DNA of 64,000 bases from Streptomyces sp. NBC_01231 (GTDB lineage Bacteria; Actinomycetota; Actinomycetes; Streptomycetales; Streptomycetaceae). Position numbers and translations under genes: made by a program. Positions 19,439 to 31,091 of this stretch are shown here, one piece after another. Each line of letters starts with the position of its first letter. Position 1 is the stretch's first letter. The stretch spans positions 8,556,001 to 8,620,000 of the forward strand of contig CP108521.1 in assembly GCA_035999765.1 (NCBI GenBank), given 5' to 3'. A model generated the notes under the pieces. The model saw only the letters and a list, made by a program, of their open reading frames with translations, was not told where the DNA came from and did no database searches.

Positions 19439-20893
19439 TCAGCTGGGGTCGGGGAGCTTCAGGCTGATCACGAGAACGATCACTAAGAAACACATCAACA
19501 GGGCGAGAACGAGCACGGCCGCCGACACCGTCGACAGCGAACCGGCCAGGGAGATGTAGAGGGTTCCGCCGACGGTCGCGCCCAGCGCGGTCGCCATCTG
19601 CTGGCTGGTCACCAGCACACCGCTGCCCATGCCGGCCTGCGCGGAGGGTACGTCGGCGAGGATCATCCGGAACAGCGTCGGGCCGATCAGCGCCGCGCCT
19701 GCGCCGAAGAAGCCGATCCCGACGAGCACGAGCGCCAGGGAGGGATGCGGCCAGCCCAGCCGGAGCACCAGCGCCAGCAGCAGCAGGCTCGCGCCCTGGA
19801 CGACGGTGCCCAGGGTGACGATCCGGCCGCCCAGGGCCGCCGCGATCCTCGGGGTGAACTGCGCCACCACGAAGAACGCCACGGCGAACGGCGCCATCCC
19901 CGCCCCGGAGGCGAGCCCGCCGAAGCCGAAGTGACCCTGCGCGATCAGCGCGTAGACGAACAGGAAGGCGCCGAAGCCGGCCGAGAACGGCACCATCGCC
20001 GCCAGCCCTCTGCGCATCCCCGGATGGGACAGCACCGACGGGGACAGCAGCGGTGAGCCCCCCCGCGCCTCCAGCCCGCGTTCGACCCGCGCCAGCGCCA
20101 GCGCTCCCACCGCGGCGACCGCGAGCAACGACCACAGCCACAGCGGCCAGCCCAGGTCGGGTCCCGCCACGACCACGGCCAGGAGGCAGACCATGGTGAC
20201 ACCGAACAGCACGGTGCCCAGAGGGTCGAAGCCCGGCTTCGCGTCGGCCCTGGTCGCGGGGACGCGCCGGACCGCCAGCAGCGCGGCCACTCCGATCGGC
20301 ACATTGATCACGAAGACCATCCGCCAGCCGATCCCGGCGATGTCCAGCGAGACCAACAGCCCGCCCAGGATCTGCCCGACGACCATGCCGACGCCCGCGG
20401 TCGCGCCGTACATGCCGATCGCACGGGCGCGCGCCTGGCCCACGGTGACCGCCTGGATCGTCGCCAGCACCTGCGGTACGAGCATGGCGGCGGCGGCGCC
20501 CTGCAACAGCCGGGCCGCGACGAGGAACTCGATGGTCGGGGCGAGTCCGCACAGCGCCGAGGTGACGGTGAACGCCGCGAGCCCGTAGGCGTACAGGCGC
20601 CGTCGGCCGAAGGCGTCGCCCAGCCGTCCGCCCAGCACCAGGCCGAGGGCGTAGGTGAGGCCGTAGCCGGACACCACCAGCTCCAGTGCGGCGGGGCCGC
20701 CGTGGAGGTCGTCACTGATCGAGTTCAGCGCCACATTGACGATGGAGGCGTCCACGATGGACAAGACGTATCCGGTGAGCACCACCATGAGGGCGATGCC
20801 ACTGAGCCTCGCGGCGGCCGGTTCCGTGACGGCCGAGGGAACCGGTGTCGCGGTGGGCTCCTTCAGAGGGGGGAGGCCCTCGCGTTTCGTCAT
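19439..20893 (-). CDS. penG: MFS drug exporter (DHA2 type)
   Basis: A 484-residue membrane protein with about 14 predicted hydrophobic helices. Motif A of the family appears as LGGRLGDAFGRRRLYAYG, and a motif C-like segment is PTFLV-free but contains GATAGVGMVVGQILGG. The opening segment ALMVVLTGYVLSIVDASIVNVAL is typical of DHA2 proton antiporters. It matches PtlG/PenG in position (between the PenH hydroxylase and PenF) and is the likely efflux pump for the antibiotic. The start at 20893 lies 55 bases after the penH stop. Confidence 0.88.
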   Translation of the reverse strand: MTKREGLPPLKEPTATPVPSAVTEPAAARLSGIALMVVLTGYVLSIVDASIVNVALNSISDDLHGGPAALELVVSGYGLTYALGLVLGGRLGDAFGRRRLYAYGLAAFTVTSALCGLAPTIEFLVAARLLQGAAAAMLVPQVLATIQAVTVGQARARAIGMYGATAGVGMVVGQILGGLLVSLDIAGIGWRMVFVINVPIGVAALLAVRRVPATRADAKPGFDPLGTVLFGVTMVCLLAVVVAGPDLGWPLWLWSLLAVAAVGALALARVERGLEARGGSPLLSPSVLSHPGMRRGLAAMVPFSAGFGAFLFVYALIAQGHFGFGGLASGAGMAPFAVAFFVVAQFTPRIAAALGGRIVTLGTVVQGASLLLLALVLRLGWPHPSLALVLVGIGFFGAGAALIGPTLFRMILADVPSAQAGMGSGVLVTSQQMATALGATVGGTLYISLAGSLSTVSAAVLVLALLMCFLVIVLVISLKLPDPS

Positions 20894-20948
20894 GCGCTGC
20901 CTACCCAGGCGTTGGTGGGGGACGGTTGGGGCGGGTGCGGGGGTAACG

Positions 20949-23140
<2,192 letters not shown>

Positions 23141-23284
23141 TTGGTCTGTCCTCGGGGCGTCGTGCATGGGATTCGTGGGGCATCCGGGCACGCCGACGGC
23201 ATCAGTGGCGTCGGGTACGCTGCGCGCCGGGTTACGGGCGCGCCGAAGCGGCGACTGAGCGGCGGCCGCCGCTTCGGCGGGGAA

Positions 23285-24304
<1,020 letters not shown>

Positions 24305-24384
24305 CTAGCGCTTTTGATGTCGTTTGACGCGCCGTTGCGCCGCGGGGCGATGCAGACCACGCGCCCGGGGGAGGCGCCGGTACC

Positions 24385-24417
24385 GCGATCGTTAAGTAGC
24401 TTATATAAGACTGCGAT
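24385..24417. promoter_or_regulatory. Operator candidate between gap1 and the MarR regulator
   Basis: In the 136-base divergent gap, TAAGTAGCTTA (24393-24403, TAAG/CTTA inverted repeat) overlaps the perfect palindrome CTTATATAAG (24400-24409). GCGAT direct repeats flank both (24385-24389 and 24413-24417). The site ends 9 bases before the regulator start and lies about 95 bases before gap1, so one bound MarR dimer could control both directions. This is a conspicuous AT-rich island in GC-rich DNA. Confidence 0.6.
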
Positions 24418-24425
24418 ACATTTCC

Positions 24426-24890
24426 ATGGTGACCTCTACTCATCGAGCCGACCTCGACTCCGACTTGAATGTCGGTGACTTCACGCGGGTGATCGAGAAC
24501 TTCAACCGCTACTACATCCGGCTTCCCGTGGTGCAGAAGCTGTCGTTCACGACACTGTCCGTGCTGGACACGCTGGCCGTCGGCGGTCCGAAGCGGCTGA
24601 CCGAACTCGCCAGGACCGAGCAGATCAGCCAGCCCGGGCTCACCCAGATGGTCACCCGACTCGAGCGTGACGGACTCGTGGAGCGCCGTCCCGACCCGGA
24701 GGACGGACGCGCCGTCCTCATCCACATCACCGACAGCGGCCGGAAGATCGGCCAGGCCCGGCACGAGGACCGCGGCCGGCACCTGCTCCCGCTGATCGCC
24801 CGGCTGACTCCGGCGGAACGACAGGCGATCGCCGCGGCTCTCCCCGCCCTGACCCATCTCGCGGAACTCGGGACACAAGCCGGACGGTAA
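24426..24890 (+). CDS. penR: MarR-family regulator of the pentalenolactone cluster
   Basis: A 154-residue winged-helix protein. The DNA-binding part reads LSFTTLSVLDTLAVGGPKRLTELARTEQISQPGLTQMVTRLERDGLVERRPDPEDGRAVLIHITDSGRKI, typical of MarR (recognition helix QPGLTQMVTRLERDG, wing PDPEDGRAV). The family normally represses divergent resistance or efflux genes and releases DNA on binding a small phenolic or lipophilic ligand. Characterised pen and pnt clusters carry a MarR regulator (PenR/PntR) beside the GAPDH gene, and the arrangement here is the same. The regulator starts only 9 bases from the palindromic site, which suggests autoregulation; no clear ribosome binding site is seen, so a leaderless or short-leader transcript is possible. 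Confidence 0.9.
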   Translation: MVTSTHRADLDSDLNVGDFTRVIENFNRYYIRLPVVQKLSFTTLSVLDTLAVGGPKRLTELARTEQISQPGLTQMVTRLERDGLVERRPDPEDGRAVLIHITDSGRKIGQARHEDRGRHLLPLIARLTPAERQAIAAALPALTHLAELGTQAGR

Positions 24891-25422
24891 GACCTGGCCG
24901 CTCATCGAACGTGTCGGCCCCGCCCGCGGATCCACGCCGCTGTGTATGTGTCGTATGCGTCATGAACGGCTCCCCTTGTGTTCGCCCTGGTTAGCGAAGT
25001 CGGGCCTTCCGGATCGGGCTTGAGATGAGGTGGAGCGGAACTACAGCGCTCACTGCGGCATCCGGCGCGGCGCTGCCCGAGCGCGCTCCAGCGTTTGTCG
25101 AGGTGGGCGCCGCAGGGGCCGCGCTCTCCGGGATACCGAGGCGCGCTGCGATCTGGAGTCGCTCGCCGCCCGGCGGATCGCCGCATCCGGCGGGAACGGT
25201 TCCGTCGGCATGCCCCGGCGTCGGGCGTCCGGCGCCCTGAGGACTAAGCCGTGACGGCATTCACCTCGGCCTTCGAGGGCCTGTGAACCGGGTCGTCGAT
25301 CTCACCATGGCCGGACCGGTCTCGCCGCCGGAAGGGCACCTCGCCGAACGGCCCCTGACCGACGGCAGCGCTCTCCGGGGCCGCGCGCGTACAGCGTCGC
25401 CCGGAGCGTGGGGGCAGTGGCG
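24891..25422. other. Gap between convergent genes, boundary of the two clusters
   Basis: 532 bases between the MarR regulator (plus) and the hydrolase (minus). No open frame has a ribosome binding site and a recognisable family. I see no strong terminator hairpin. It separates the terpenoid cluster from the NRPS/PKS region. Confidence 0.5.
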
Positions 25423-26250
25423 TCAGAGGCGGCCGTGTCCATCGACGGCTACGGTCGCGGCCAGGCGGCGCATGGTGTCGGCGACCGCGATCGCGCCGGG
25501 GGCGCCGGGCTCGATGAGCGTGTAGTGGCCGATGCCGGGCAGGACGACCGTCTCCAGGTCGTCGTGCACCGCCGCGTAGTCCGTGAACTGCGACAGAGGC
25601 ACCTCCTCGTCGACCGCGCCGTGCAGCAGCACGGTCCGTACGCCCGTCGTTCCCGGCCCCTTCAGCAGCGCCAGCGGATCGACGTACGGCATCCGCGCCT
25701 CGAACAGGTCGGATCCGCCCAGGAGTTGCAGCGCCGCGTCGCTGCTGAGCCGGTCCCGGCGGGTGGCCTCGAGGTCGGTCAGCGGGGCGAGGGCGAGCAC
25801 GGCGGGTGGGAGGGACGTCGTGTGCCACGGCGAGTCGGCGGGCAGGAGAGCGCGGGCCGCGCACCACAGGGCGAGATGGCCGCCGGAGCAGTGGCCGGCC
25901 AGGACGTACGGCCGGCCTGCGGGCAGCGTGTCGACGATCCGGGCGACGTCGTCGAAGGTCTCCGGATAACCGCCGGCACCTCCGGACCGGCGCATGCCCG
26001 GCAGCAGCACGGAGAAGCCCTGCTTCGCCAGCCAGGACGCGAACGGCGTCAGATGCATCCGGTCGTAGCGCCAGTACCCGCCGTGCAGCAGCAGCACCAT
26101 CGGTGCTTCCGGGTCCTCGGCGGGCCAGGCGTCGTAGACCTGGTGGGGATGGTCACCGTACTTCCCGTGCACCGGCGCGAGGACCGGTTTCAGGCTCAGG
26201 ACGCGCTGCTCCTCCTCGGCGGCGAAGGCCGAGATCTCCCTGGATGTCAC
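25423..26250 (-). CDS. Alpha/beta-hydrolase, kynurenine formamidase-like
   Basis: A 275-residue alpha/beta-hydrolase. HGGYW at residues 56-60 is the oxyanion-hole motif typical of arylformamidases and related carboxylesterases. The nucleophile elbow is AGHCSGGHLALW, the acid probably Asp in HGAVDEEVPLSQ, and the general base His in LPGIGHYTLIEPG. The family includes enzymes that hydrolyse N-formylkynurenine, but many homologues act on other amides and esters, so the substrate is open; proofreading or release in the adjacent assembly line is possible. The GTG start at 26250 overlaps the stop of a 27-codon ORF as GTGA, so it may be translated by coupling. An ATG at 26316 is an alternative but lacks a good site. 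Confidence 0.78.
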   Translation of the reverse strand: MTSREISAFAAEEEQRVLSLKPVLAPVHGKYGDHPHQVYDAWPAEDPEAPMVLLLHGGYWRYDRMHLTPFASWLAKQGFSVLLPGMRRSGGAGGYPETFDDVARIVDTLPAGRPYVLAGHCSGGHLALWCAARALLPADSPWHTTSLPPAVLALAPLTDLEATRRDRLSSDAALQLLGGSDLFEARMPYVDPLALLKGPGTTGVRTVLLHGAVDEEVPLSQFTDYAAVHDDLETVVLPGIGHYTLIEPGAPGAIAVADTMRRLAATVAVDGHGRL

Positions 26251-26330
26251 CGCGCACCGCCCACGACTCCGGAAAGCAGGGCCGGTTCGCGCGGGTGATC
26301 GGCGTTCACGACGCACATGCCGTCGTTCAT
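26247..26330 (-). CDS. 27-residue ORF coupled to the hydrolase gene
   Basis: ATG at 26330 follows a textbook ribosome binding site (AAGGAGCACTTC before the ATG). The peptide begins MNDGMCVVNADHPREP, has one Cys, ends in VVGGAR and stops at 26247, where its TGA overlaps the GTG of the hydrolase. I recognise no family. It could be a leader that passes ribosomes to the hydrolase, or a small functional peptide. The strong ribosome site at this ORF and the weak one at the hydrolase support translational coupling. Confidence 0.5.
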   Translation of the reverse strand: MNDGMCVVNADHPREPALLSGVVGGAR

Positions 26331-26392
26331 GAAGTGCTCCTTGGAACTGCCGTCCTCTCGGAACGGGCTGGGGGATGCGCGAACGGGTCGGC

Positions 26393-27175
26393 CTACAGGC
26401 CGAGGTGGACGCCGCCGGTCGCGTCGAGCAACTGGCCGGTCACCCAGCGGGCGTCGTCGCTCGCGACGAAGGCGACCACGTCGGCGATGTCAGCCGGTCG
26501 GCCGAGCCGGTTGAACGCCGAGTGCGCGGACAGCGCCTGCCGGATCTGCGGGTCCTTCAGGGTCGGGTTGATCTCGGTCTCGGTGAAGCCGGGGGCGACC
26601 GCGTTCACCGTGATGTTCCGCGGGGCGAGCTCGGCGGCGAGGGACAGCGTCAGGTGGTCCATGGCCGCCTTGGTCATGGAGTACGTCATGATCACCGGGT
26701 ACGCGAAACGCGTGGCCCCCGACGAGATGTTGATGATCCGGCCCCCGTCCCGCAGCCGGCCGAGGCTCTGCTGGAGGATGAAGAACGGCGCCTTGGTGTT
26801 GACGGCGAAGACGCGGTCGTAGTCCTCCTCGGTGACATGCTCTATCGTCCGCGGAAGTGTGATCCCGGCGTTGTTGACCAGGATGTCCAGGCCCGGTTCG
26901 GCATCCGGGGCGTACGCGGCCAGCTCGCGGTCGAACGCGGACCACAGGGTGGTCGCGTCACCGGGGACGCCCAGTTCCGCGTGGATGGCGAACGCCCGGC
27001 CGCCGTCCGTCTCGATCTCCTTGACCGTACGGTCCGCCGCCGCCTCGTCGTGCCCGTAGTGGACGGCGACCAGCGCGCCCTCTCGCGCCAGCCGCTTGCT
27101 GACGGCTCGCCCGATGCCACGGCTGCCTCCCGTGACCAGCGCGGTCCTGCCCTGGTGTCGTCCGGTGCTTGCCAA
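26393..27175 (-). CDS. FabG-like short-chain dehydrogenase
   Basis: A 260-residue SDR of the 3-oxoacyl-ACP reductase type: TGGSRGIGRAVSKRL, LVNNAGITLPRTI, catalytic INISSG and YSMTKAAMDHL, and NAVAPGFTETEIN. A TTG start at 27175 (MASTGRHQGRTALVTGG) is preceded by GGAGAGGGAGACGAAC. It lies 112 bases after the PKS-thioesterase gene in the same direction and is probably co-transcribed. The likely role is reduction of a ketone in the NRPS/PKS product or its precursor. Confidence 0.85.
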   Translation of the reverse strand: MASTGRHQGRTALVTGGSRGIGRAVSKRLAREGALVAVHYGHDEAAADRTVKEIETDGGRAFAIHAELGVPGDATTLWSAFDRELAAYAPDAEPGLDILVNNAGITLPRTIEHVTEEDYDRVFAVNTKAPFFILQQSLGRLRDGGRIINISSGATRFAYPVIMTYSMTKAAMDHLTLSLAAELAPRNITVNAVAPGFTETEINPTLKDPQIRQALSAHSAFNRLGRPADIADVVAFVASDDARWVTGQLLDATGGVHLGL

Positions 27176-27287
27176 GTTCGTCTCCCTCTCCTGAAGGTCT
27201 TGCGAGTCGGGTGGTCGGCCGGACGGACGTCGAAGCCGGGCGTGAGGTCGTCGAGTTCGGTGGGGGAGCGCGGGGAAGCGGGTCGGC

Positions 27288-30200
27288 TCACCCGGAGAGG
27301 GGGCGCAGCGCCTTGGCGACCACGGCGCCGATCACGGCCATGGGCGCGGGTTCGGTCATCGCGTAGTGGCCGCACGGCACGGGGTGATCGGTCAGCGATC
27401 CGTCGACGTACGGCCGCCACGCGTCCGCCTTTCCGGCGGCGAGCGCGGGATCGGCGCCATCGGTGTGGGTGTCCTCGGCGGCGGTGAAGAACAGCACCTC
27501 GCCGCCGTGGACGCCGGGACTGAACTGCGGGGCGATGCGCAGGTTGTTGCGCATCACGTCGGCGATCGCCGCGGCCTCGGCGCGCGTCACCGGAGCCGTC
27601 GCGTCGCCGTCGGCCGGATCCTCACCGATGCGCGCCAGCACGCTGTCGACGTCCGGGATCGCGGTGTCCGCGTCGACCGGCAGCCCCGCCACCCGCATCA
27701 GCAGCCCGGCCACCTGCCGCTCGACCTGCTCCGGGGCGTAGCGCATGCCGCTGGTCTGCGGGGCGTCCAGCATGGCCAGCAACTCGACCCGCTCGCCCTG
27801 CTCCTGGAGTGCGCAGGCCATGGCGTGCGCGACGAAACCGCCGTAGGACCAGCCCAACAGCCGGTAGGGGCCGCTGGGTTGGACCTCTCGCACGAGGTCC
27901 ACGTACGACGCCACCATGGACGCGGCGTCCGGTGCGGGCGGGCGGCTGCCGTCGAGGCCGTGCGCCTGGATGCCGAAGACCGGCTGATCCGGGCCGAGAT
28001 GGGGAAGCAGTCCGGTGTACCGCCAGGCGACGCCCGCGCCGGGGTGGATGCAGAACAGGGGCGTCTCGGCGCCCTCGCGGCGCAGCGGCAGCAAGGGGCC
28101 GAGCGCGTTCGAGGACGGGCCCTGGCGCTCGTCGACCCACTCCAGCAGGCCGGCGACCGTGGGAGCGGCCAGCAGCGAGCCGCCGGGCACGTCCAGCACA
28201 CCCGTCGCACGCAGTCGGCCCGCGAGAAGCACGGCCCGCATCGAGTCGCCGCCGAGGTCGAAGAAGTTGTCGTGGACGCCGATGCCGTCGATGCCCAGTT
28301 GCTCCTCCCACGCCTCGGCCACGGCCCGCTCCCGCTCCGTGCGCGGCGCCACGCGCTCGGAGGTCAGCAGCGGACGGGGCATCCGCCCGCCCCCGGCGGC
28401 CGCGGCCTGCTCCTGCTCGGCCGCCCCCGACCCGGTGCGCGCGCCCGGGGCGTCGATCCAGTGCCGCCGCCGGTCGAAGGCGTACCCGGGCAGCCGCACC
28501 CGGCGCGGCGGCCCGGCCGGATCGGTGTCGTAGGGCAGCGCCGCGTCGACACCGGCGGCCCACAGCCTGCCGAGCGCGCCCGCGAAGACGAAGCTGTCGG
28601 GCCCGTCGGCCTTGGCGTGCCGCATGGTCGTGACCGTCACCGGGTCCTCGTGCTCCAGCGCGGCTCGGGCCAGCTTGGTCATGCTGTCCCCGGGGCCGAT
28701 CTCCACCAGCACCGGCCGGCCGCCCGCCCACAGCGTTTGGATGCCGTCGGCGAACCGCACGGTGCGCCGCGTGTGGTCGACCCAGTGCCCTGCGTCCGTC
28801 GCCTGCGCGTCGGTGATCCAGGTGCCGGTGACATTCGTGACGTACGGGATCTTGGGCGCTCGCAGCCGCAGGGGGCGTAGTTGGCCGGCGAAGGTGTCGA
28901 GGATCGGGTCGAGGACGTGGGAGTGGGCGGCGGCGGGTATACGCAGCCGACGGAACGGCACGTCCCATCGGGTGAGTTCGGTCTCGAACCGGGACACCGC
29001 ATCCGCCTGTCCGGCGACCGTGCAGGCCGCGGGGCCGTTCACCGCCGCCAGCGACAGGTCCCGGCCGAGCAGCGGCGCGACGGCGTCCGCGGAGGCGGCG
29101 ACGCCGACGGTCGCCCCGCCGCGGGAGACGATGAGCCGCATGCGCTCGGTGACCACCGGCAGCATCTCGTCGAGATCCATCACTCCGGCCAGACAGGCCG
29201 CCGTGTACTCGCCGAGCGAGTGCCCGATCAGTGCGTCGGGGCGCACGCCCTGCTCCATGAGTGTCGTGGCCAGCGCGTACTCGGTGACGATCAGCGTGAG
29301 CAAGGAGGCGAGGCCGTCCGGCTCGACCCGCTCGAACAGGGCGGTGCGCAGATCGCCGTCGACGACCGGCCGCAGGATGCGCGCGCACTGGTCCACGACG
29401 TCGCGGTAGACGTCGTTGTCCCGGTACAGCTCGGCCCCCATGCCGACGTAGTGGGTGCCGCCGCCGGGCAGCAGGAACGCCACCCGTGGCGGATCGTCGG
29501 GCACCGGACCCACCGGCGGCTGTGGGGTGCGCAGCGCGTCCACGGCCTCGGCGGGCGTCGTGGCGCTGACGGCGAGCCGGTGGCGCAGGGCCGGGCGCTC
29601 GGTGTGCAGGGAGTGTGCGACGTCGTCGAGCCGCAGCTCGGGGTGGTGTTCCAGATGGCGGGCCAGGGCTTCGGCCTGGCCGCGCAGCGCGCCGGCCGTG
29701 CGCGCGGACAGCGGCAGGACGTGCCGCCGGGACGTTTCGGCGGGCCGGGGCTCCGGTGCGGCGGCCGGTGCCTCCTCGACGATGACGTGGGCGTTGGTGC
29801 CGCCGATGCCCAGGGCGCTGATCGCCGCCCGGCGCGGATGGCCGGCGTCCGGCCACTCCTGCAGCTCGGTCGGCACCCGGAACGGACCGGACGCGAAGTC
29901 GATCAGCGGGTTCGGCGTGTCGAAGTGCAGGCTGGGCGGTATCTGCCGGTGTTCGAGGGCGAGTACGGCCTTCACGACGCCGGCGATGCCGGCCGCCGCG
30001 CCGAGATGCCCGATGTTGCTCTTCACCGAGCCCAGTGCGCAGAACCCGCGCCGGTCCGTGCTCTGCCGGAACGCCTCGGTCAACGCCGCCACTTCGATCG
30101 GATCGCCGATCCGCGTGGCCGTACCGTGCGCCTCGATCAGCCCGATCGTGCCGGCGTCGATGTCGCCCTGCGCCTGCGCCGCGAGGATCACCTCGGTCTG

Positions 30201-31091
30201 GCCGGGCGCGCTGGGCGCGGTGAACCCGACCTTGCGGCGCCCGTCGTTGTTGACCGCCGAGCCCCGCACCACGGCCCGGATCCGGTCACCGTCGGCGAGC
30301 GCGTCCTCCAGCCGCTTCAGTACGACCACCCCGCCCCCGTTGCCCGAGGAGGTGCCGGCCGCGTCCGCCGAGAAGGCCCGGCAGCGCCCGTCCGGCGAGA
30401 AGGGCCCGTCCGGCACATGCCGATAGCCGAGAAGTGCCGAGGGGTTGAGGGACACCGCCCCCGCGAGCGCCAGGTCGCACCGGAAGTCCAGCAGGTCCTG
30501 GCACGCGGTGTGCAGCGCGACCAGCGCCGTGGAGCACGCCGTCTGCAGCGACAGACTCGGCCCGGTGAGCCCGAGTTCGTACGAGATCCGGGTGGCCAGT
30601 GTGCCGAGCGAGTTGGCTGTGGCCGCGTGCACCAGCGCCACCGACCCCGGCTGACCGGCGTACCGGGGATGGACGTGCGCCGGGTAGTAGCGGCTGTCGC
30701 CGGCGCCCGCGTAGACGCCGGCGGTGGCCTCCTGCGCCTCGCGCACCTGCCCCGCGTCCTCCAGCGCGTGGTACGCCATCTCCAGCAGCAGCCGCTGCTG
30801 CGGGTCGATGACGGCCGCCTCGGCCGGGCTCATGCCGAAGAAGTCCGCGTCGAAGAGGTCGATGCCCTCGACGACGGACGCCATCCGGATCACGGTCGGG
30901 TCGTCGAGGTCCTTCGGATCGCCGCCCGCCGCGAGGAACTCCTCGTCGGTGACCGGCCGCACCGCGTCCCGGCCCGCGGCCAGGTTCTCCCAGAACGTGT
31001 CCACGTCGTCCGCGCCCGGGAAGCGCGCCGCCATGCCGATCACGGCGACGGCGGGCACCTCCTCGTCCGGATCGGTGGTGGGCTCAGCCAT
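27288..31091 (-). CDS. Type I PKS module with terminal thioesterase (KS-AT-ACP-TE)
   Basis: A 1267-residue protein. KS (about 12-430) has the nucleophile in TACSTALVALH near 185 and both His motifs (EAHGTATRIGD, SNIGHLGAAAG). AT (about 520-850) has GHSLGEYTAA near 625 and AAHSHV where extender motifs lie; the GHSLGEY form favours malonyl-CoA but this is weak. ACP has GGDSMRAV near 949. TE (about 1010-1267) has GWSYGGFVAHAMA near 1080. No reductive domain is present, so one unreduced two-carbon extension and release are predicted. It begins at 31091, 8 bases inside the end of the NRPS gene, so the two proteins are coupled and probably act in sequence. Confidence 0.9.
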   Translation of the reverse strand: MAEPTTDPDEEVPAVAVIGMAARFPGADDVDTFWENLAAGRDAVRPVTDEEFLAAGGDPKDLDDPTVIRMASVVEGIDLFDADFFGMSPAEAAVIDPQQRLLLEMAYHALEDAGQVREAQEATAGVYAGAGDSRYYPAHVHPRYAGQPGSVALVHAATANSLGTLATRISYELGLTGPSLSLQTACSTALVALHTACQDLLDFRCDLALAGAVSLNPSALLGYRHVPDGPFSPDGRCRAFSADAAGTSSGNGGGVVVLKRLEDALADGDRIRAVVRGSAVNNDGRRKVGFTAPSAPGQTEVILAAQAQGDIDAGTIGLIEAHGTATRIGDPIEVAALTEAFRQSTDRRGFCALGSVKSNIGHLGAAAGIAGVVKAVLALEHRQIPPSLHFDTPNPLIDFASGPFRVPTELQEWPDAGHPRRAAISALGIGGTNAHVIVEEAPAAAPEPRPAETSRRHVLPLSARTAGALRGQAEALARHLEHHPELRLDDVAHSLHTERPALRHRLAVSATTPAEAVDALRTPQPPVGPVPDDPPRVAFLLPGGGTHYVGMGAELYRDNDVYRDVVDQCARILRPVVDGDLRTALFERVEPDGLASLLTLIVTEYALATTLMEQGVRPDALIGHSLGEYTAACLAGVMDLDEMLPVVTERMRLIVSRGGATVGVAASADAVAPLLGRDLSLAAVNGPAACTVAGQADAVSRFETELTRWDVPFRRLRIPAAAHSHVLDPILDTFAGQLRPLRLRAPKIPYVTNVTGTWITDAQATDAGHWVDHTRRTVRFADGIQTLWAGGRPVLVEIGPGDSMTKLARAALEHEDPVTVTTMRHAKADGPDSFVFAGALGRLWAAGVDAALPYDTDPAGPPRRVRLPGYAFDRRRHWIDAPGARTGSGAAEQEQAAAAGGGRMPRPLLTSERVAPRTERERAVAEAWEEQLGIDGIGVHDNFFDLGGDSMRAVLLAGRLRATGVLDVPGGSLLAAPTVAGLLEWVDERQGPSSNALGPLLPLRREGAETPLFCIHPGAGVAWRYTGLLPHLGPDQPVFGIQAHGLDGSRPPAPDAASMVASYVDLVREVQPSGPYRLLGWSYGGFVAHAMACALQEQGERVELLAMLDAPQTSGMRYAPEQVERQVAGLLMRVAGLPVDADTAIPDVDSVLARIGEDPADGDATAPVTRAEAAAIADVMRNNLRIAPQFSPGVHGGEVLFFTAAEDTHTDGADPALAAGKADAWRPYVDGSLTDHPVPCGHYAMTEPAPMAVIGAVVAKALRPLSG

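Noticed and set aside
24991..25260. Overlapping short frames on both strands between the MarR regulator and the hydrolase
   Set aside because: No ribosome binding site, no family resemblance and no clear strand preference.
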